Source of the DNA: an uncultured Litoreibacter sp.
Lineage (GTDB): Bacteria; Pseudomonadota; Alphaproteobacteria; Rhodobacterales; Rhodobacteraceae
DNA length: 64,000 nucleotides
Reading direction: 5' to 3'
NCBI GenBank assembly: GCA_947501685.1
Contig: CANMWQ010000002.1
Coordinates: forward strand, 372,001-436,000
Shown: positions 28,024-35,851 of the stretch, piece after piece
Layout: each line of letters opens with the position of its first letter
Numbering within the stretch: the stretch's first letter is position 1
Program-made: the position numbers and the translations under genes
The notes under the pieces: model-generated
What the model saw: the letters and a program-made list of their open reading frames with translations, nothing else
Databases searched by the model: none
What the model was told of the DNA's origin: nothing

Positions 28024-29157
28024 ATGAGCTATTTCGACGACTTAGAAACCCGCAGCGCGGATGCGCGCGAGGCAGGCCAGCTGGCGCAACTTGCGGTGTT
28101 GGGCGTGGAGGATTTGGCGGCACGCCCCGTGCTGCGCAAATCCGAGCTGTCCAAATTGCAGGCCGCCGATGGACCATTTGGAGGGCTTCACGTGGGCGAC
28201 GTGGCGCATGTGTTTCAATCTCCGGGACCGATCTATGAGCCCGGCGGCGTCACCCATGACTGGTGGCGGTTCGGGCGGTTCCTGCATGCGGCAGGGATCG
28301 GGCGGGATGACGTGGTGCAGAACTGCTTTGGCTATCATCTGACGCCTGCCGGAATGATGTTCGAAAACGGCGCGCGGGCTGTCGGGGCCCGTGTGCTGCC
28401 CGCAGGCACCGGCCAGACCGAATTGCAGGCGCGCGCGGCCCATGACATTGGCTGCACCGCCTATGCAGGCACGCCGGATTATCTGAAGGTGATCCTCGAC
28501 AAGGCCGACGAAATGGGGCTGGAACTGGCCTTCAAGACGGCCTGCGTTTCAGGTGGCGCGCTGTTTCCGGCGCTGCGCCAAGCCTATGCGGAGCGCGGCA
28601 TTGCCTGCCTGCAATGCTATGCCACCGCCGATTTGGGCCACATTGCCTATGAAAGCCCCGCGATGGAGGGGATGATCCTTGATGAAGGCGTGATCGTCGA
28701 AATCATGACACCCGGCACCAGTGATCCGGTGGCAGAGGGCGAGGTGGGCGAGATTGTGGTCACGTCTCTGAACCCGGACTATCCCCTGATCCGCTTTGCA
28801 ACGGGCGATATGAGCGCCTTTATGGCCGGTCAGTCGCCCTGCGGGCGGACGGGAAAGCGTATCAAAGGCTGGATGGGCCGCGCGGATCAGACGACCAAGA
28901 TCAAGGGCATGTTCGTGCGGCCCGAGCAGGTGGCCGAATTTGTGAAACGCCACCCTGAAGTGAGCCGTGCCCGCGTGATTGCCACCCGTGACGGCGACGC
29001 GGATGCGATGACCGTGCGCATTGAGGCACCAGAGGGCGGCGACTACGCGGCCAGTCTGCAAGAGCTGCTGAAGCTGCGCGGAGATGTTGAAATCGTGCCC
29101 AGCGGAACCCTGCCTGCCGATGGGGTGTTGATTGAGGACAAGCGCAGCTACGATTGA
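28024..29157 (+). CDS. Phenylacetate-CoA ligase-like AMP-forming enzyme
   Basis: 377 residues, shorter than PaaK (about 430). PaaK-type features: the region around GCTAYAGTPDYLKVILDKA, FKTACVSGGALFPALR, GEIVVTSLNPDYPLIRFATGDMS and the C-terminal hinge RADQTTKIKGMFVRPEQV. The classical Ser/Gly-rich phosphate loop is not obvious, so catalytic competence is uncertain. It is the second adenylate-forming enzyme in the transporter operon and probably handles the same type of carboxylate. ATG at 28024 follows GGGGCTGAT. Confidence 0.82.
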   Translation: MSYFDDLETRSADAREAGQLAQLAVLGVEDLAARPVLRKSELSKLQAADGPFGGLHVGDVAHVFQSPGPIYEPGGVTHDWWRFGRFLHAAGIGRDDVVQNCFGYHLTPAGMMFENGARAVGARVLPAGTGQTELQARAAHDIGCTAYAGTPDYLKVILDKADEMGLELAFKTACVSGGALFPALRQAYAERGIACLQCYATADLGHIAYESPAMEGMILDEGVIVEIMTPGTSDPVAEGEVGEIVVTSLNPDYPLIRFATGDMSAFMAGQSPCGRTGKRIKGWMGRADQTTKIKGMFVRPEQVAEFVKRHPEVSRARVIATRDGDADAMTVRIEAPEGGDYAASLQELLKLRGDVEIVPSGTLPADGVLIEDKRSYD

Positions 29158-29185
29158 CGCGCAACCATGCCAAAGGAGCCGCTTC

Positions 29186-30826
29186 ATGAGAGTATTTCTG
29201 CTATCCGCCCTGATGGGCGCCACCGGGTTGAGTGCCGCGGCGGGCGATGTCGCGCTGCTGATTGCGAATGAGAATTACGACAATGGCAGCGACATTCGCG
29301 CGGCTGACGACCTGTTGGACGCAGAGGACGCCTTGGAGGCGGCCGGGTTCGAGGTGCTCACGGGCGAGGATGTCTCGACCACGGAGCTGCGCGGCCTCGT
29401 GGAAGAGCTACAGCAAAAAGCAGATGGGTCGGGCCGCGTCATCATCGCGGTCTCGGGGCATTTTGCCAGCTCGAACAGTGGCAGCTGGATATTCGGGAGT
29501 GACGCGGATGCACCCAGCCGGTTGAGCGCGGGCGCGCAGGGTGTGGCGTTGGAGGCGTTGGTCGGCGTGGCCGGGCTGTCTCCGGGGCAGGCGGTTGTGC
29601 TGTTGGGTACGGAAGAGCGCGAATTTGCCCTGGGCTCCGGGTTGCAGGCCGGGATCAAGGCCCCGGAGGCAGAACAAGGCGTGACGATTGTAACAGGCGA
29701 CGCCTCCGAGATCGCGGCGTTCATACAAGGCGAGCTGCTGGCAGACGGCCAGAGCATCGTGGCAAGCCTGAGCCGCGCGGCGGATTTGACGGGCAGCGGG
29801 TTTCTGGCACCACTCATCCCGTTCATGGGCGGCACCCCGGCGGTGCCGGTGGAGCTTGAGGATCCGAATAGCGCGGAGCGGGCTTTTTGGACGGCGACAC
29901 AAGGGATCAACTCAGCGGCAGGGTATCAGGGGTATTTGAACACCTATCCGGATGGCTTGTTTGCCCAAGAGGCCCGCCGGGCGATTGAGCGGATCGAACA
30001 GGAGCCTGCGAAACTGGCGGAAGCAGGAGAGGATGCGTTGAACCTCAGCCGTGACGCTCGGCGGCAAGTTCAGCGCAACCTGACATTGCTGGATTACGAC
30101 CCGAAAGGCATTGACGGTATCTTCGGCAGAGGGTCGCGCGCGGCGATCACTAAGTTCCAGCAAGCCAACGGGTTGCCTGCAACAGGGTTCGTGACGCGCG
30201 GGATGATGGACCGCTTGAGCGTGCAGGCCGAGCGACGCAACGCTGAGCTTGAAGCGGAAGCGGAGCGGCGACGTGTGGAGTTGGAACGTCAGGACCGGGC
30301 CTATTGGCAAGAAACAGGCGCGCTTGGGGATGAGGCTGGCTTGCGGGCCTATATCGAGCGCTACCCCGATGGTGTCTTCGCCGATATTGCCGCTGTGCGG
30401 CTCAAACCGTTTGAAGATGCGCGCCGTGAGGCGGCGGCGGCGCAGGACCGCGCGGATTGGGATGCGGCGGTCTCAGTGGATACGGGTGCTGCCTATGAAG
30501 GATATCTGCAGGCAAACCCCGAAGGGGCGTTTGTGGCGCAGGCCAAGGCGCGGATCTCGGAGCTGAAGTTCGCCAATCAGAACAAGGCGGCGCTGGACGC
30601 GGCCCAACGCAACGAAGAGCGGCTGGGTATGAGTGCGGGCACGCGGCGTTTGATGGAAGACCGACTAGAAAAGCTGGGCCTGGAGCCCGGGCCAGCGGAT
30701 GGCGTGTTTGACGACAAGACGCGGCGCGCCATCCGGCGCTACCAAGAGGCGCGCAGGTTGCAGGTGACGGGATATCTGAACCAGGCGACAGTTGTGCGGC
30801 TGCTGGCGGATTCGGTTCTGCGCTGA
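29186..30826 (+). CDS. Degenerate caspase-fold protein with two peptidoglycan-binding domains
   Basis: 546 residues; ATG at 29186 preceded by AAGGAG. Signal peptide (LLSALMGATGLSAAAG), then a caspase-like (C14) fold: VALLIANENYDNG, DLLDAEDALEAAGFEV, VIIAVSGHFAS. The His of the dyad survives in SGH but the usual Asp-x-Cys strand reads VVLLGTEEREF, so the nucleophile is absent and it is probably not a protease. Two PG_binding_1-type repeats follow: about residues 285-345 (RRQVQRNLTLLDYDPKGIDG) and about 480-545 (LEKLGLEPGPADGVFDD), separated by a Glu/Arg-rich helical stretch. Likely periplasmic and cell-wall associated. A terminator follows at once. Confidence 0.8.
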   Translation: MRVFLLSALMGATGLSAAAGDVALLIANENYDNGSDIRAADDLLDAEDALEAAGFEVLTGEDVSTTELRGLVEELQQKADGSGRVIIAVSGHFASSNSGSWIFGSDADAPSRLSAGAQGVALEALVGVAGLSPGQAVVLLGTEEREFALGSGLQAGIKAPEAEQGVTIVTGDASEIAAFIQGELLADGQSIVASLSRAADLTGSGFLAPLIPFMGGTPAVPVELEDPNSAERAFWTATQGINSAAGYQGYLNTYPDGLFAQEARRAIERIEQEPAKLAEAGEDALNLSRDARRQVQRNLTLLDYDPKGIDGIFGRGSRAAITKFQQANGLPATGFVTRGMMDRLSVQAERRNAELEAEAERRRVELERQDRAYWQETGALGDEAGLRAYIERYPDGVFADIAAVRLKPFEDARREAAAAQDRADWDAAVSVDTGAAYEGYLQANPEGAFVAQAKARISELKFANQNKAALDAAQRNEERLGMSAGTRRLMEDRLEKLGLEPGPADGVFDDKTRRAIRRYQEARRLQVTGYLNQATVVRLLADSVLR

Positions 30827-30835
30827 GTGAGACGG

Positions 30836-30900
30836 GATCTGAATGAAAAGCCCTCGATGCCTGCGCATCGGGGGCTTTGTTGTTTTTATCTGCGCCCTGC
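30836..30900 (+). repeat. 65-bp perfect repeat containing a terminator (copy A)
   Basis: Identical to 39172-39236, base for base as read here. It starts GATCTGAATGAAAAGCCC and ends ATCTGCGCCCTGC. It is the left end of a longer duplication that reaches through the small secreted-protein gene. Confidence 0.9.
30847..30888 (+). terminator. Intrinsic terminator after the caspase-fold gene
   Basis: Stem AAAGCCC-T-CGATGC / GCATCG-G-GGGCTTT followed by GTTGTTTTTA. Duplicated exactly after nfeD (39183-39223). Confidence 0.85.
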
Positions 30901-31015
30901 AGGAGGGCCGTTGGAGAGGGGCGGGCTTTGCCTTCGACGGGTGCGCAGGTTGTGAGACCTGAGTCGGGCATATTTTTGCCAAGATGAAGCGGGTTTTACG
31001 GTCTGTTTCAGCGAT

Positions 31016-31093
31016 CTCACGCGTTGTGAGGGCTTTCTCACGTCAGCGTGTGGATGATGGCTGACGCGCTGACCGAGATGTGCGTATACGCAC
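31016..31093 (+). promoter_or_regulatory. Conserved upstream operator of secreted-repeat gene, copy 1
   Basis: CTCACGCGTTGTGAG (31016-31030), then CTCACG at 31037, giving half-sites on a 21-bp direct-repeat period with an inverted half-site between. Exactly 64 bp from the start lies the perfect 14-bp palindrome GTGCGTATACGCAC (31080-31093). The same elements at the same offsets precede copies 2 and 3. Operator start to ATG is 220 bp. The regulator is unknown. Confidence 0.65.
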
Positions 31094-31150
31094 TGAATTT
31101 ACAAAAATAGAGAGAAATGTTCGTAGAAATGGGCGGCGGCGGGGTGCATA

Positions 31151-31234
31151 TTAGTCTCATCAAACGGCAACACACCGCCGCACACACAACGCCCCGCCAA
31201 GACGGCAAACGGGCAAACACAAACTGGAGACTAA
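31151..31234 (+). promoter_or_regulatory. Leader with anti-Shine-Dalgarno octamer, copy 1
   Basis: TTAGTCTC (31151-31158) is the exact reverse complement of GAGACTAA (31227-31234), which contains the ribosome binding site. The 68 nt between are A/C-rich and poor in structure. Alternatively TATTAG (overlapping the octamer) is a -10 box, in which case the octamer would not be transcribed. Confidence 0.45.
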
Positions 31235-31235
31235 C

Positions 31236-31529
31236 ATGAAAACTCTTATCGCAACCGCACTCGTATCCCTGTCCCTCGTAGCCCCTGCTGCCGCTGATAC
31301 CGCCATCCAGCAATTCTTCGCCCTGACAAATGACAGCGCCGCTGAGCGCATCGTTGGCGAAACTTCGGTCGGCGATCCCGTTGGCACAGCCCAAGAGCTG
31401 GCGCTGGTCAATGACAGCCCTGCCGAAAACACTGTGAACTTTGACCGCGCTCGCAACGTTGATGTCAAAGCGATCCAGAAAATCTTCGCACTGACCAACG
31501 ACTCGCCTGCTGAGAACATCGTTCGCTAA
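31236..31529 (+). CDS. Small secreted NDSxAE-repeat protein, copy 1
   Basis: 97 residues; I know no family for it. A Sec signal peptide (MKTLIATALVSLSLVAPAAA) leaves a mature chain of about 76 residues made of three imperfect repeats: FFALTNDSAAERIVG, LALVNDSPAENTVN and IFALTNDSPAENIVR, the last at the very C-terminus. No cysteines, acidic overall, no membrane helix after the signal. GGAG sits seven bases before the ATG. The conserved upstream region and terminator make it a single-gene unit. The mature protein differs from copy 2 at one position (I/T). Could be a periplasmic, surface or released structural or signalling protein. Confidence 0.8.
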   Translation: MKTLIATALVSLSLVAPAAADTAIQQFFALTNDSAAERIVGETSVGDPVGTAQELALVNDSPAENTVNFDRARNVDVKAIQKIFALTNDSPAENIVR

Positions 31530-31598
31530 ACGCTTCAACCAGATGGAGAACCCCAACCGGTTGATCCATCTCCAGTGACCCTGAGTTTTCAGGGTCGG

Positions 31599-31634
31599 AA
31601 CGGGCCCTGGTGATGCGGGGCCCGTTTCTATTTC
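31599..31634 (+). terminator. Terminator after secreted-repeat copy 1
   Basis: AACGGGCCC (31599-31607) pairs with GGGCCCGTT (31618-31626), followed by TCTATTTC. Another hairpin (GACCCTGA / TCAGGGTC, 31577-31596) precedes it. Confidence 0.75.
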
Positions 31635-31656
31635 GGACATTATCATGCCCTCAAAA

Positions 31657-31686
31657 GAAAAAGCCGCCCCGGAAGGCGACTTTTTC
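31657..31686 (-). terminator. Terminator of rpmJ
   Basis: On the minus strand AAAGTCGCC-TTCCGG-GGCGGCTTTTTC forms a stem (with one G-T pair) followed by a T-run, 20 bp after the rpmJ stop. Confidence 0.7.
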
Positions 31687-31705
31687 TATTCGTAGTAATG
31701 TGACC

Positions 31706-31831
31706 TTAGCCCTGGCGGGCTTTGAACCGACGTTGGGTTTTGTTGATCACGTATACACGGCCCTTGCGGCGCACAATCCGGCAATCCCGGTGGCGCGACT
31801 TCAGGGAGCGAAGCGAGTTCTTGACCTTCAT
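31706..31831 (-). CDS. rpmJ: 50S ribosomal protein L36 (bL36)
   Basis: 41 residues: starts [17 protein letters not shown] and continues with the bL36 core [22 protein letters not shown] (part shown: [19 protein letters not shown]). Length and sequence are those of alphaproteobacterial bL36. Only one cysteine is present, so it is the zinc-free type. It is an intrinsic protein of the large ribosomal subunit. A minus-strand gene with its own terminator, 92 bp downstream of tRNA-Val on the same strand. Confidence 0.95.
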   Translation of the reverse strand: MKVKNSLRSLKSRHRDCRIVRRKGRVYVINKTQRRFKARQG

Positions 31832-31922
31832 GTCATTCTCCAATTGTCGTCCAGCGCGCTTGCGCCTTCAGGTTTCAGTTTGCCCGAAAGACCCAGGTCG
31901 GGCCAGTCCGGCGGAAATGCGA

Positions 31923-31997
31923 TGGTGGGCACTACTAGGTTCGAACTAGTGACCCCTTCGATGTCAACGAAGTGCTCTACCACTGAGCTAAGCGCCC
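31923..31997 (-). tRNA. tRNA-Val (GAC)
   Basis: 75 nt including encoded CCA. Acceptor GGGCGCT pairs with AGTGCCC (one G-T), anticodon stem CTTCG/CGAAG encloses TTGACAT with anticodon GAC, and the T-arm has GTTCGAA. Reads GTY codons of valine. Confidence 0.95.
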
Positions 31998-32150
31998 ATC
32001 GACTGCCCCCTGAGTTTGGCCCGGCTCGCATAGAATACGACGCGCCTGAAGCACGGGGGGTTCGCGCTCTATAGAAGGAGTCGGAATGTGGTTCAAGGGC
32101 TTTTGAACCTGCCACAAAACGGCCTATACTCTGTGCCACAAGGAGCGATG

Positions 32151-33011
32151 ATGCGCAAAGACGCCTACAGATTGACGCAGCCTGATCTGCAGACCACCAG
32201 CACGGTATTCACCAGCCCTCATAGCGGGCGGGATTACCCGTGGGCGTTCCTGCGCAAATCGGTGCTGGACGAGCTGGCGATCCGGTCTTCGGAAGACGCG
32301 TTTATGGATATGTTGATCTCCAACGCGCCGGCCTGCGGCGCGCCGCTTTTGGTGGCAAATATGCCCCGCGCCTTTCTGGACCTGAACCGGGCTGCCGACG
32401 AGCTGGACCCTGCGGTGATCGACGGGGTGAGCCAAGTGAGCCATAACCCCCGGATTGCCAGCGGGCTGGGAGTTATCCCGCGTGTGGTGTCCAACGGCCG
32501 CGCCATCTACCGCGGCAAGCTGAAGAACCGTGAGGCGCAGGACCGGATTGCGGACTATTGGCAGCCTTATCATGGCCAGCTTGCCGAGCTGATGAACAAC
32601 ACGCGGCGGGATTTTGGCGAGGCCATTCTGGTGGATTGCCATTCCATGCCGCATGAGGCGGTGGATGCCGTTACCCAAGTGGGGATGTCCCGCCCTGAGG
32701 TTGTGCTTGGCGACCGATTTGGGGCCTCTGCGGATGGTGAGATTGTAGACCGCATTGAGCAGGTCTTTCTGGAAGCGGGGCTTAGGGTCAGCCGCAACAC
32801 GCCTTTTGCCGGCGCCTTCACCACGCAACATTATGGCCGCCCGTCGCGCAATCAGCACGCGATTCAGATCGAGATTGACCGCGCGCTTTACATGAACGAG
32901 ATGCGGGTGCGCCCGAACGGCAATTTCGACAGCTTCCGGCAGCTGATGTCCAAAGTGGTGGCCGAGATTTCAGATATTGGCCGCCGCAAGATGCGGCTGG
33001 CGGCCGAGTAA
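32151..33011 (+). CDS. N-formylglutamate amidohydrolase family protein
   Basis: 286 residues. ATG at 32151 lies five bases after AGGAG; the adjacent ATG at 32148 is too close. Family features: TSPHSGRDYP at the N-terminus, FLDLNRAADELDP, VDCHSMPH and the QIEIDRALYMNE block with metal-binding His/Glu candidates. Members hydrolyse N-formylglutamate to glutamate and formate in histidine breakdown, but many Rhodobacterales homologues lie outside hut operons, as here, so the substrate is uncertain. Followed by an intergenic GC palindrome and GAGTATTTTTTGAAG, then the convergent dinB. Confidence 0.88.
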   Translation: MRKDAYRLTQPDLQTTSTVFTSPHSGRDYPWAFLRKSVLDELAIRSSEDAFMDMLISNAPACGAPLLVANMPRAFLDLNRAADELDPAVIDGVSQVSHNPRIASGLGVIPRVVSNGRAIYRGKLKNREAQDRIADYWQPYHGQLAELMNNTRRDFGEAILVDCHSMPHEAVDAVTQVGMSRPEVVLGDRFGASADGEIVDRIEQVFLEAGLRVSRNTPFAGAFTTQHYGRPSRNQHAIQIEIDRALYMNEMRVRPNGNFDSFRQLMSKVVAEISDIGRRKMRLAAE

Positions 33012-33079
33012 GATGAAGGGGCTTTGCCCCCGCAGCCTGCGGCTGCTCCCCCAGAGTATTTTTTGAAGCAATGATGGGG

Positions 33080-34333
33080 TCAGCGGAGTGCGCGGCCTTT
33101 GACGATGGCGTCCTTGCCGAACCGTTCGCGGATCTTGTCGGTGGCGCGTTCTGCGTCTGAGCGTTGATTGGCCTGAGGGTCCAGCAAATCGCCTGAGCGG
33201 TCAGCATCGCCTGCGTCCCACAGCTCTGAGATGCCCACGCCCAGCAGCCGGTAGGGACCTTGCGCGCCCACCTGGTCGAACAGGTCACGCGCGGTGCGGT
33301 AGATCTTGTCAGCCATTTGCGTCGGGTCGCGCAGCGACAGCCGCCGTGTGACCAGCTTGAAATCGGAGGTCTTCAGTTTCAGCGTCACCACCCGGCCCGC
33401 GATGGATTTGGCCTTCGCCCGGTCCGCCACCTTTTCCGACATGCGCCACAGATGCCCGTCCAAAATATCAAGGCTGGCGGTGTCGTCGCTGAAGGTGGTC
33501 TCGTTCGAGATGCCTTTGATGGGAGTATGCGCCGACACTGCGCGGCGGTCCTGCCCGCGGGCGAGATGCCAGAGCCGGTCCCCCATGGAGCCGAACCGCG
33601 CGCCCAGCTCCTTGCGGTCCCAGCGCAGCAGGTCGGCGAAGGTGCGGATGCCGGCTTTCTCGAGGCTGTCGCGGGTTACGGCACCGACGCCCCAGATCAT
33701 CGAGACAGGTTTATCGCGTAGGAAGGCGTCGGTCTCCGCCTTGCCGATCACGGAGAAGCCGCGGGGTTTGTCGAGGTCTGAGGCGACTTTTGCAAGGAAC
33801 TTGTTGTGGCTGAGGCCGATGGAGCCAGAAATACCAAGCTCGGTTTCCATACGGTTGACCAGCCGGGCGAGCACGACGGCGGGGGGGTGGCCGTGCAGGG
33901 TCTGGGTGCCGGTGAGGTCCAGGAACGCCTCGTCCAGCGAGAGCGGCTCGATGGAGGGGGTGAGCTCCTCCATCAGGGCGCGGACCTGGCGGGAGACCTC
34001 GACATAGGTGTCCATGCGGCCCCGGACGATGACGGCTTCGGGACAGAGCTTGAGGGCCTGGAACATCGGCATGGCGGAGCGCACGCCTTTGATGCGGGCG
34101 ATGTAGCAGGCGGTGGAGACGACGCCGCGGCGGCCGCCGCCGATGATGACGGGCTTGTCGCGCAGCTCCGGGTTGTCGCGTTTCTCGACGGAGGCGTAGA
34201 AGGCGTCGCAATCCATATGGGCGATGGAGAGGTCGAACAGCTCGGGATGGGCCATGACGCGGGGGCTGCGGCAGGCGGGGCAGCGGGGGCCGTCTTCAAA
34301 CGGGGTCAGGCAGGTTCGGCAGAGCGCGGGCAT
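33080..34333 (-). CDS. dinB: DNA polymerase IV with N-terminal zinc ribbon
   Basis: 417 residues; Y-family translesion polymerase. Catalytic motifs HMDCDAFYASVE and SLDEAFLD, the fingers/palm GGGRRGVVSTACYIAR, the HhH region (SMIWGVGAVTRDSLEKAGI) and little-finger domain are complete. The first 30 residues add a CxxC-9-CxxC knuckle (C5, C8, C18, C21) before the usual start near Met27, so an alternative shorter start exists. It copies damaged DNA with low fidelity. It converges on the upstream amidohydrolase and is separated from the restriction-modification genes by about 400 bp. Confidence 0.95.
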   Translation of the reverse strand: MPALCRTCLTPFEDGPRCPACRSPRVMAHPELFDLSIAHMDCDAFYASVEKRDNPELRDKPVIIGGGRRGVVSTACYIARIKGVRSAMPMFQALKLCPEAVIVRGRMDTYVEVSRQVRALMEELTPSIEPLSLDEAFLDLTGTQTLHGHPPAVVLARLVNRMETELGISGSIGLSHNKFLAKVASDLDKPRGFSVIGKAETDAFLRDKPVSMIWGVGAVTRDSLEKAGIRTFADLLRWDRKELGARFGSMGDRLWHLARGQDRRAVSAHTPIKGISNETTFSDDTASLDILDGHLWRMSEKVADRAKAKSIAGRVVTLKLKTSDFKLVTRRLSLRDPTQMADKIYRTARDLFDQVGAQGPYRLLGVGISELWDAGDADRSGDLLDPQANQRSDAERATDKIRERFGKDAIVKGRALR

Positions 34334-34493
34334 GGGGTGATTTTAGCACGCCGGGACGGGGCTGGACAGCGGCGGTGCTCCGGTTCGAGAGGGTTTGTTC
34401 TAGGGGAGAGATGGGGGGCTGAGGCCGGTCTCTGGACCGGTGGTCTCTGGGTCAGGAGGGGGGGCAGCTCGGGCTGGGGCCCCGGATACTGAG

Positions 34494-34511
34494 TCCGACG
34501 CATGCGTCGGA
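34494..34511. repeat. 18-bp perfect palindrome TCCGACGCATGCGTCGGA
   Basis: Lies in the 34334-34729 gap and is followed by TTGGGGTATC. It resembles the palindrome-plus-GTATTT intergenic element seen elsewhere, but the sequence turns AT-rich right after GGGGTAT, marking the left edge of the low-GC island. The remaining gap holds no gene I can support. Confidence 0.6.
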
Positions 34512-34634
34512 TTGGGGTATCTCACTGATTTTGTTTGGTTTTGTGATTTTTGTTAGGGGTTTGTTAAGAAGGTTGCAAAGGTCTAAGATTCCATTGCGTT
34601 GCTAGATGGTGACATCGCCTGCCAACCAATGAAA

Positions 34635-34647
34635 CTGAGAATCTCAG
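34635..34647. promoter_or_regulatory. Palindrome CTGAGAATCTCAG upstream of the methyltransferase
   Basis: Perfect odd palindrome about 83 bp before the methyltransferase start; its half AGAATCTC recurs inverted as GAGATTCT at 34677-34684. Possible autoregulatory operator, since no separate control-protein gene is visible. Confidence 0.4.
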
Positions 34648-34729
34648 AAAACAGATTGTCATAAGTGATTTATTCAGAGATTCTGTGCCCCACTGGTAAC
34701 GAACGCAGTTTGGAGATTGGAACCCTACA

Positions 34730-35851
34730 ATGGAAAACCCTTCGATTTTTTCGTTCTTTTCAGGGGCAGGATTTCTAGATCTAGGTTTTGAGACAGAGGG
34801 ATATGACATTTGCTATGTCAACGAACACCATGCCCCTTTCCTAGACGCCTATCGGTACTCGAGAGAAAAAATGCAACTCCCCTCACCGCGATATGGTTAT
34901 GACGGAGCAAGTATTGAAGAGATCATACCCGACGAGATTTCTGCATGTATCGATGAAGAGAAGAAGTATGGTAAGAGAGTGGGCTTTATCGGCGGCCCGC
35001 CCTGCCCAGACTTTTCAGTTGGTGGGAAGAATCGAGGTAAAGACGGCGAAAACGGCAAGCTGTCGCAAGTGTATATCGATCTCATTTGTGCGCATAAGCC
35101 AGATTTCTTTCTATTTGAGAATGTCAAAGGCCTATACAGAACAAAAAAGCATCGAGAGTTCTTTGAAAAATTAAAACGCAAGGTTCGCCGTGCAGGTTAT
35201 ATTCTTCATGAGCGCCTTGTTAACGCCATCGAATATGGGGCACCTCAGGATCGTGATCGGATAATACTTCTAGGCTTCAGGGACCAGAACTTGCCAAAGA
35301 ATTTTATTTGGAGTGGACAAGTATTCTCCGAAGGGGCTGCATTTGAATTTGACTGGCCCAAAGCAGAGCAATTCGAAGTGGAAGTTGTTAGAGATCGTCC
35401 GATGTCAGTACCTATAGAACTATCTGTTCAATACTGGTTTGAGAGGAATGATGTTGATAACCATTCAAATGCGAAGCATTGCTTTAAACCTCGTGCAGGG
35501 CTCGAACGATTTTTGACCGTTGCTGAGGGGGATGATAGCCGCAAGTCTTATAAGCGGCTTCATCGTTGGCGATATTCTCCGACGGCTGCTTACGGCAATA
35601 ATGAAGTGCACTTGCACCCTTACAAGGCCAGACGCATATCGGTTGCTGAGGCTTTGGCGATTCAGTCATTGCCAAAAGAATTTGAGCTCCCAGATAATAT
35701 GACTCTGTCCAATATGTTCAAGACAATTGGAAACGGCGTCCCATTTGTTGCTGCACAAGGATTGGCAAAATCAATTTCAGATCACCTAAGGATAGGCAAT
35801 GCAAGTAACCGCTCAAAACATTGTACGGGCCATCAGTCTGCTGCCGCGTGA
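34730..35851 (+). CDS. DNA (cytosine-5) methyltransferase of a type II restriction-modification system
   Basis: 373 residues. C5-MTase motifs in order: I (FSFFSGAGFLDLGFE), IV with catalytic Cys92 (GGPPCPDFS), VI (FENVKG), VIII (QDRDRIIL), IX/X (RRISVAEALAIQSLP, IGNGVP). The region between VIII and IX is the target-recognition domain; the recognition sequence cannot be read from it. AT-rich codons (one 60-bp line at 35101 counts 33% GC) contrast with flanking genes, so it was probably acquired horizontally. Its 3' end overlaps the next gene by 53 bp in another frame. Confidence 0.92.
   Translation: MENPSIFSFFSGAGFLDLGFETEGYDICYVNEHHAPFLDAYRYSREKMQLPSPRYGYDGASIEEIIPDEISACIDEEKKYGKRVGFIGGPPCPDFSVGGKNRGKDGENGKLSQVYIDLICAHKPDFFLFENVKGLYRTKKHREFFEKLKRKVRRAGYILHERLVNAIEYGAPQDRDRIILLGFRDQNLPKNFIWSGQVFSEGAAFEFDWPKAEQFEVEVVRDRPMSVPIELSVQYWFERNDVDNHSNAKHCFKPRAGLERFLTVAEGDDSRKSYKRLHRWRYSPTAAYGNNEVHLHPYKARRISVAEALAIQSLPKEFELPDNMTLSNMFKTIGNGVPFVAAQGLAKSISDHLRIGNASNRSKHCTGHQSAAA

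Noticed and set aside
31140-31235. Conserved leader peptide (HISLIKRQH...) upstream of the NDSxAE genes
   Set aside because: The peptide-like conservation is in frame with the main gene in copies 2 and 3 but not in copy 1, so conservation is more likely at the DNA or RNA level.
31610-32074. Plus-strand frame over rpmJ and tRNA-Val
   Set aside because: It is the antisense of a clear bL36 gene and a clear tRNA.
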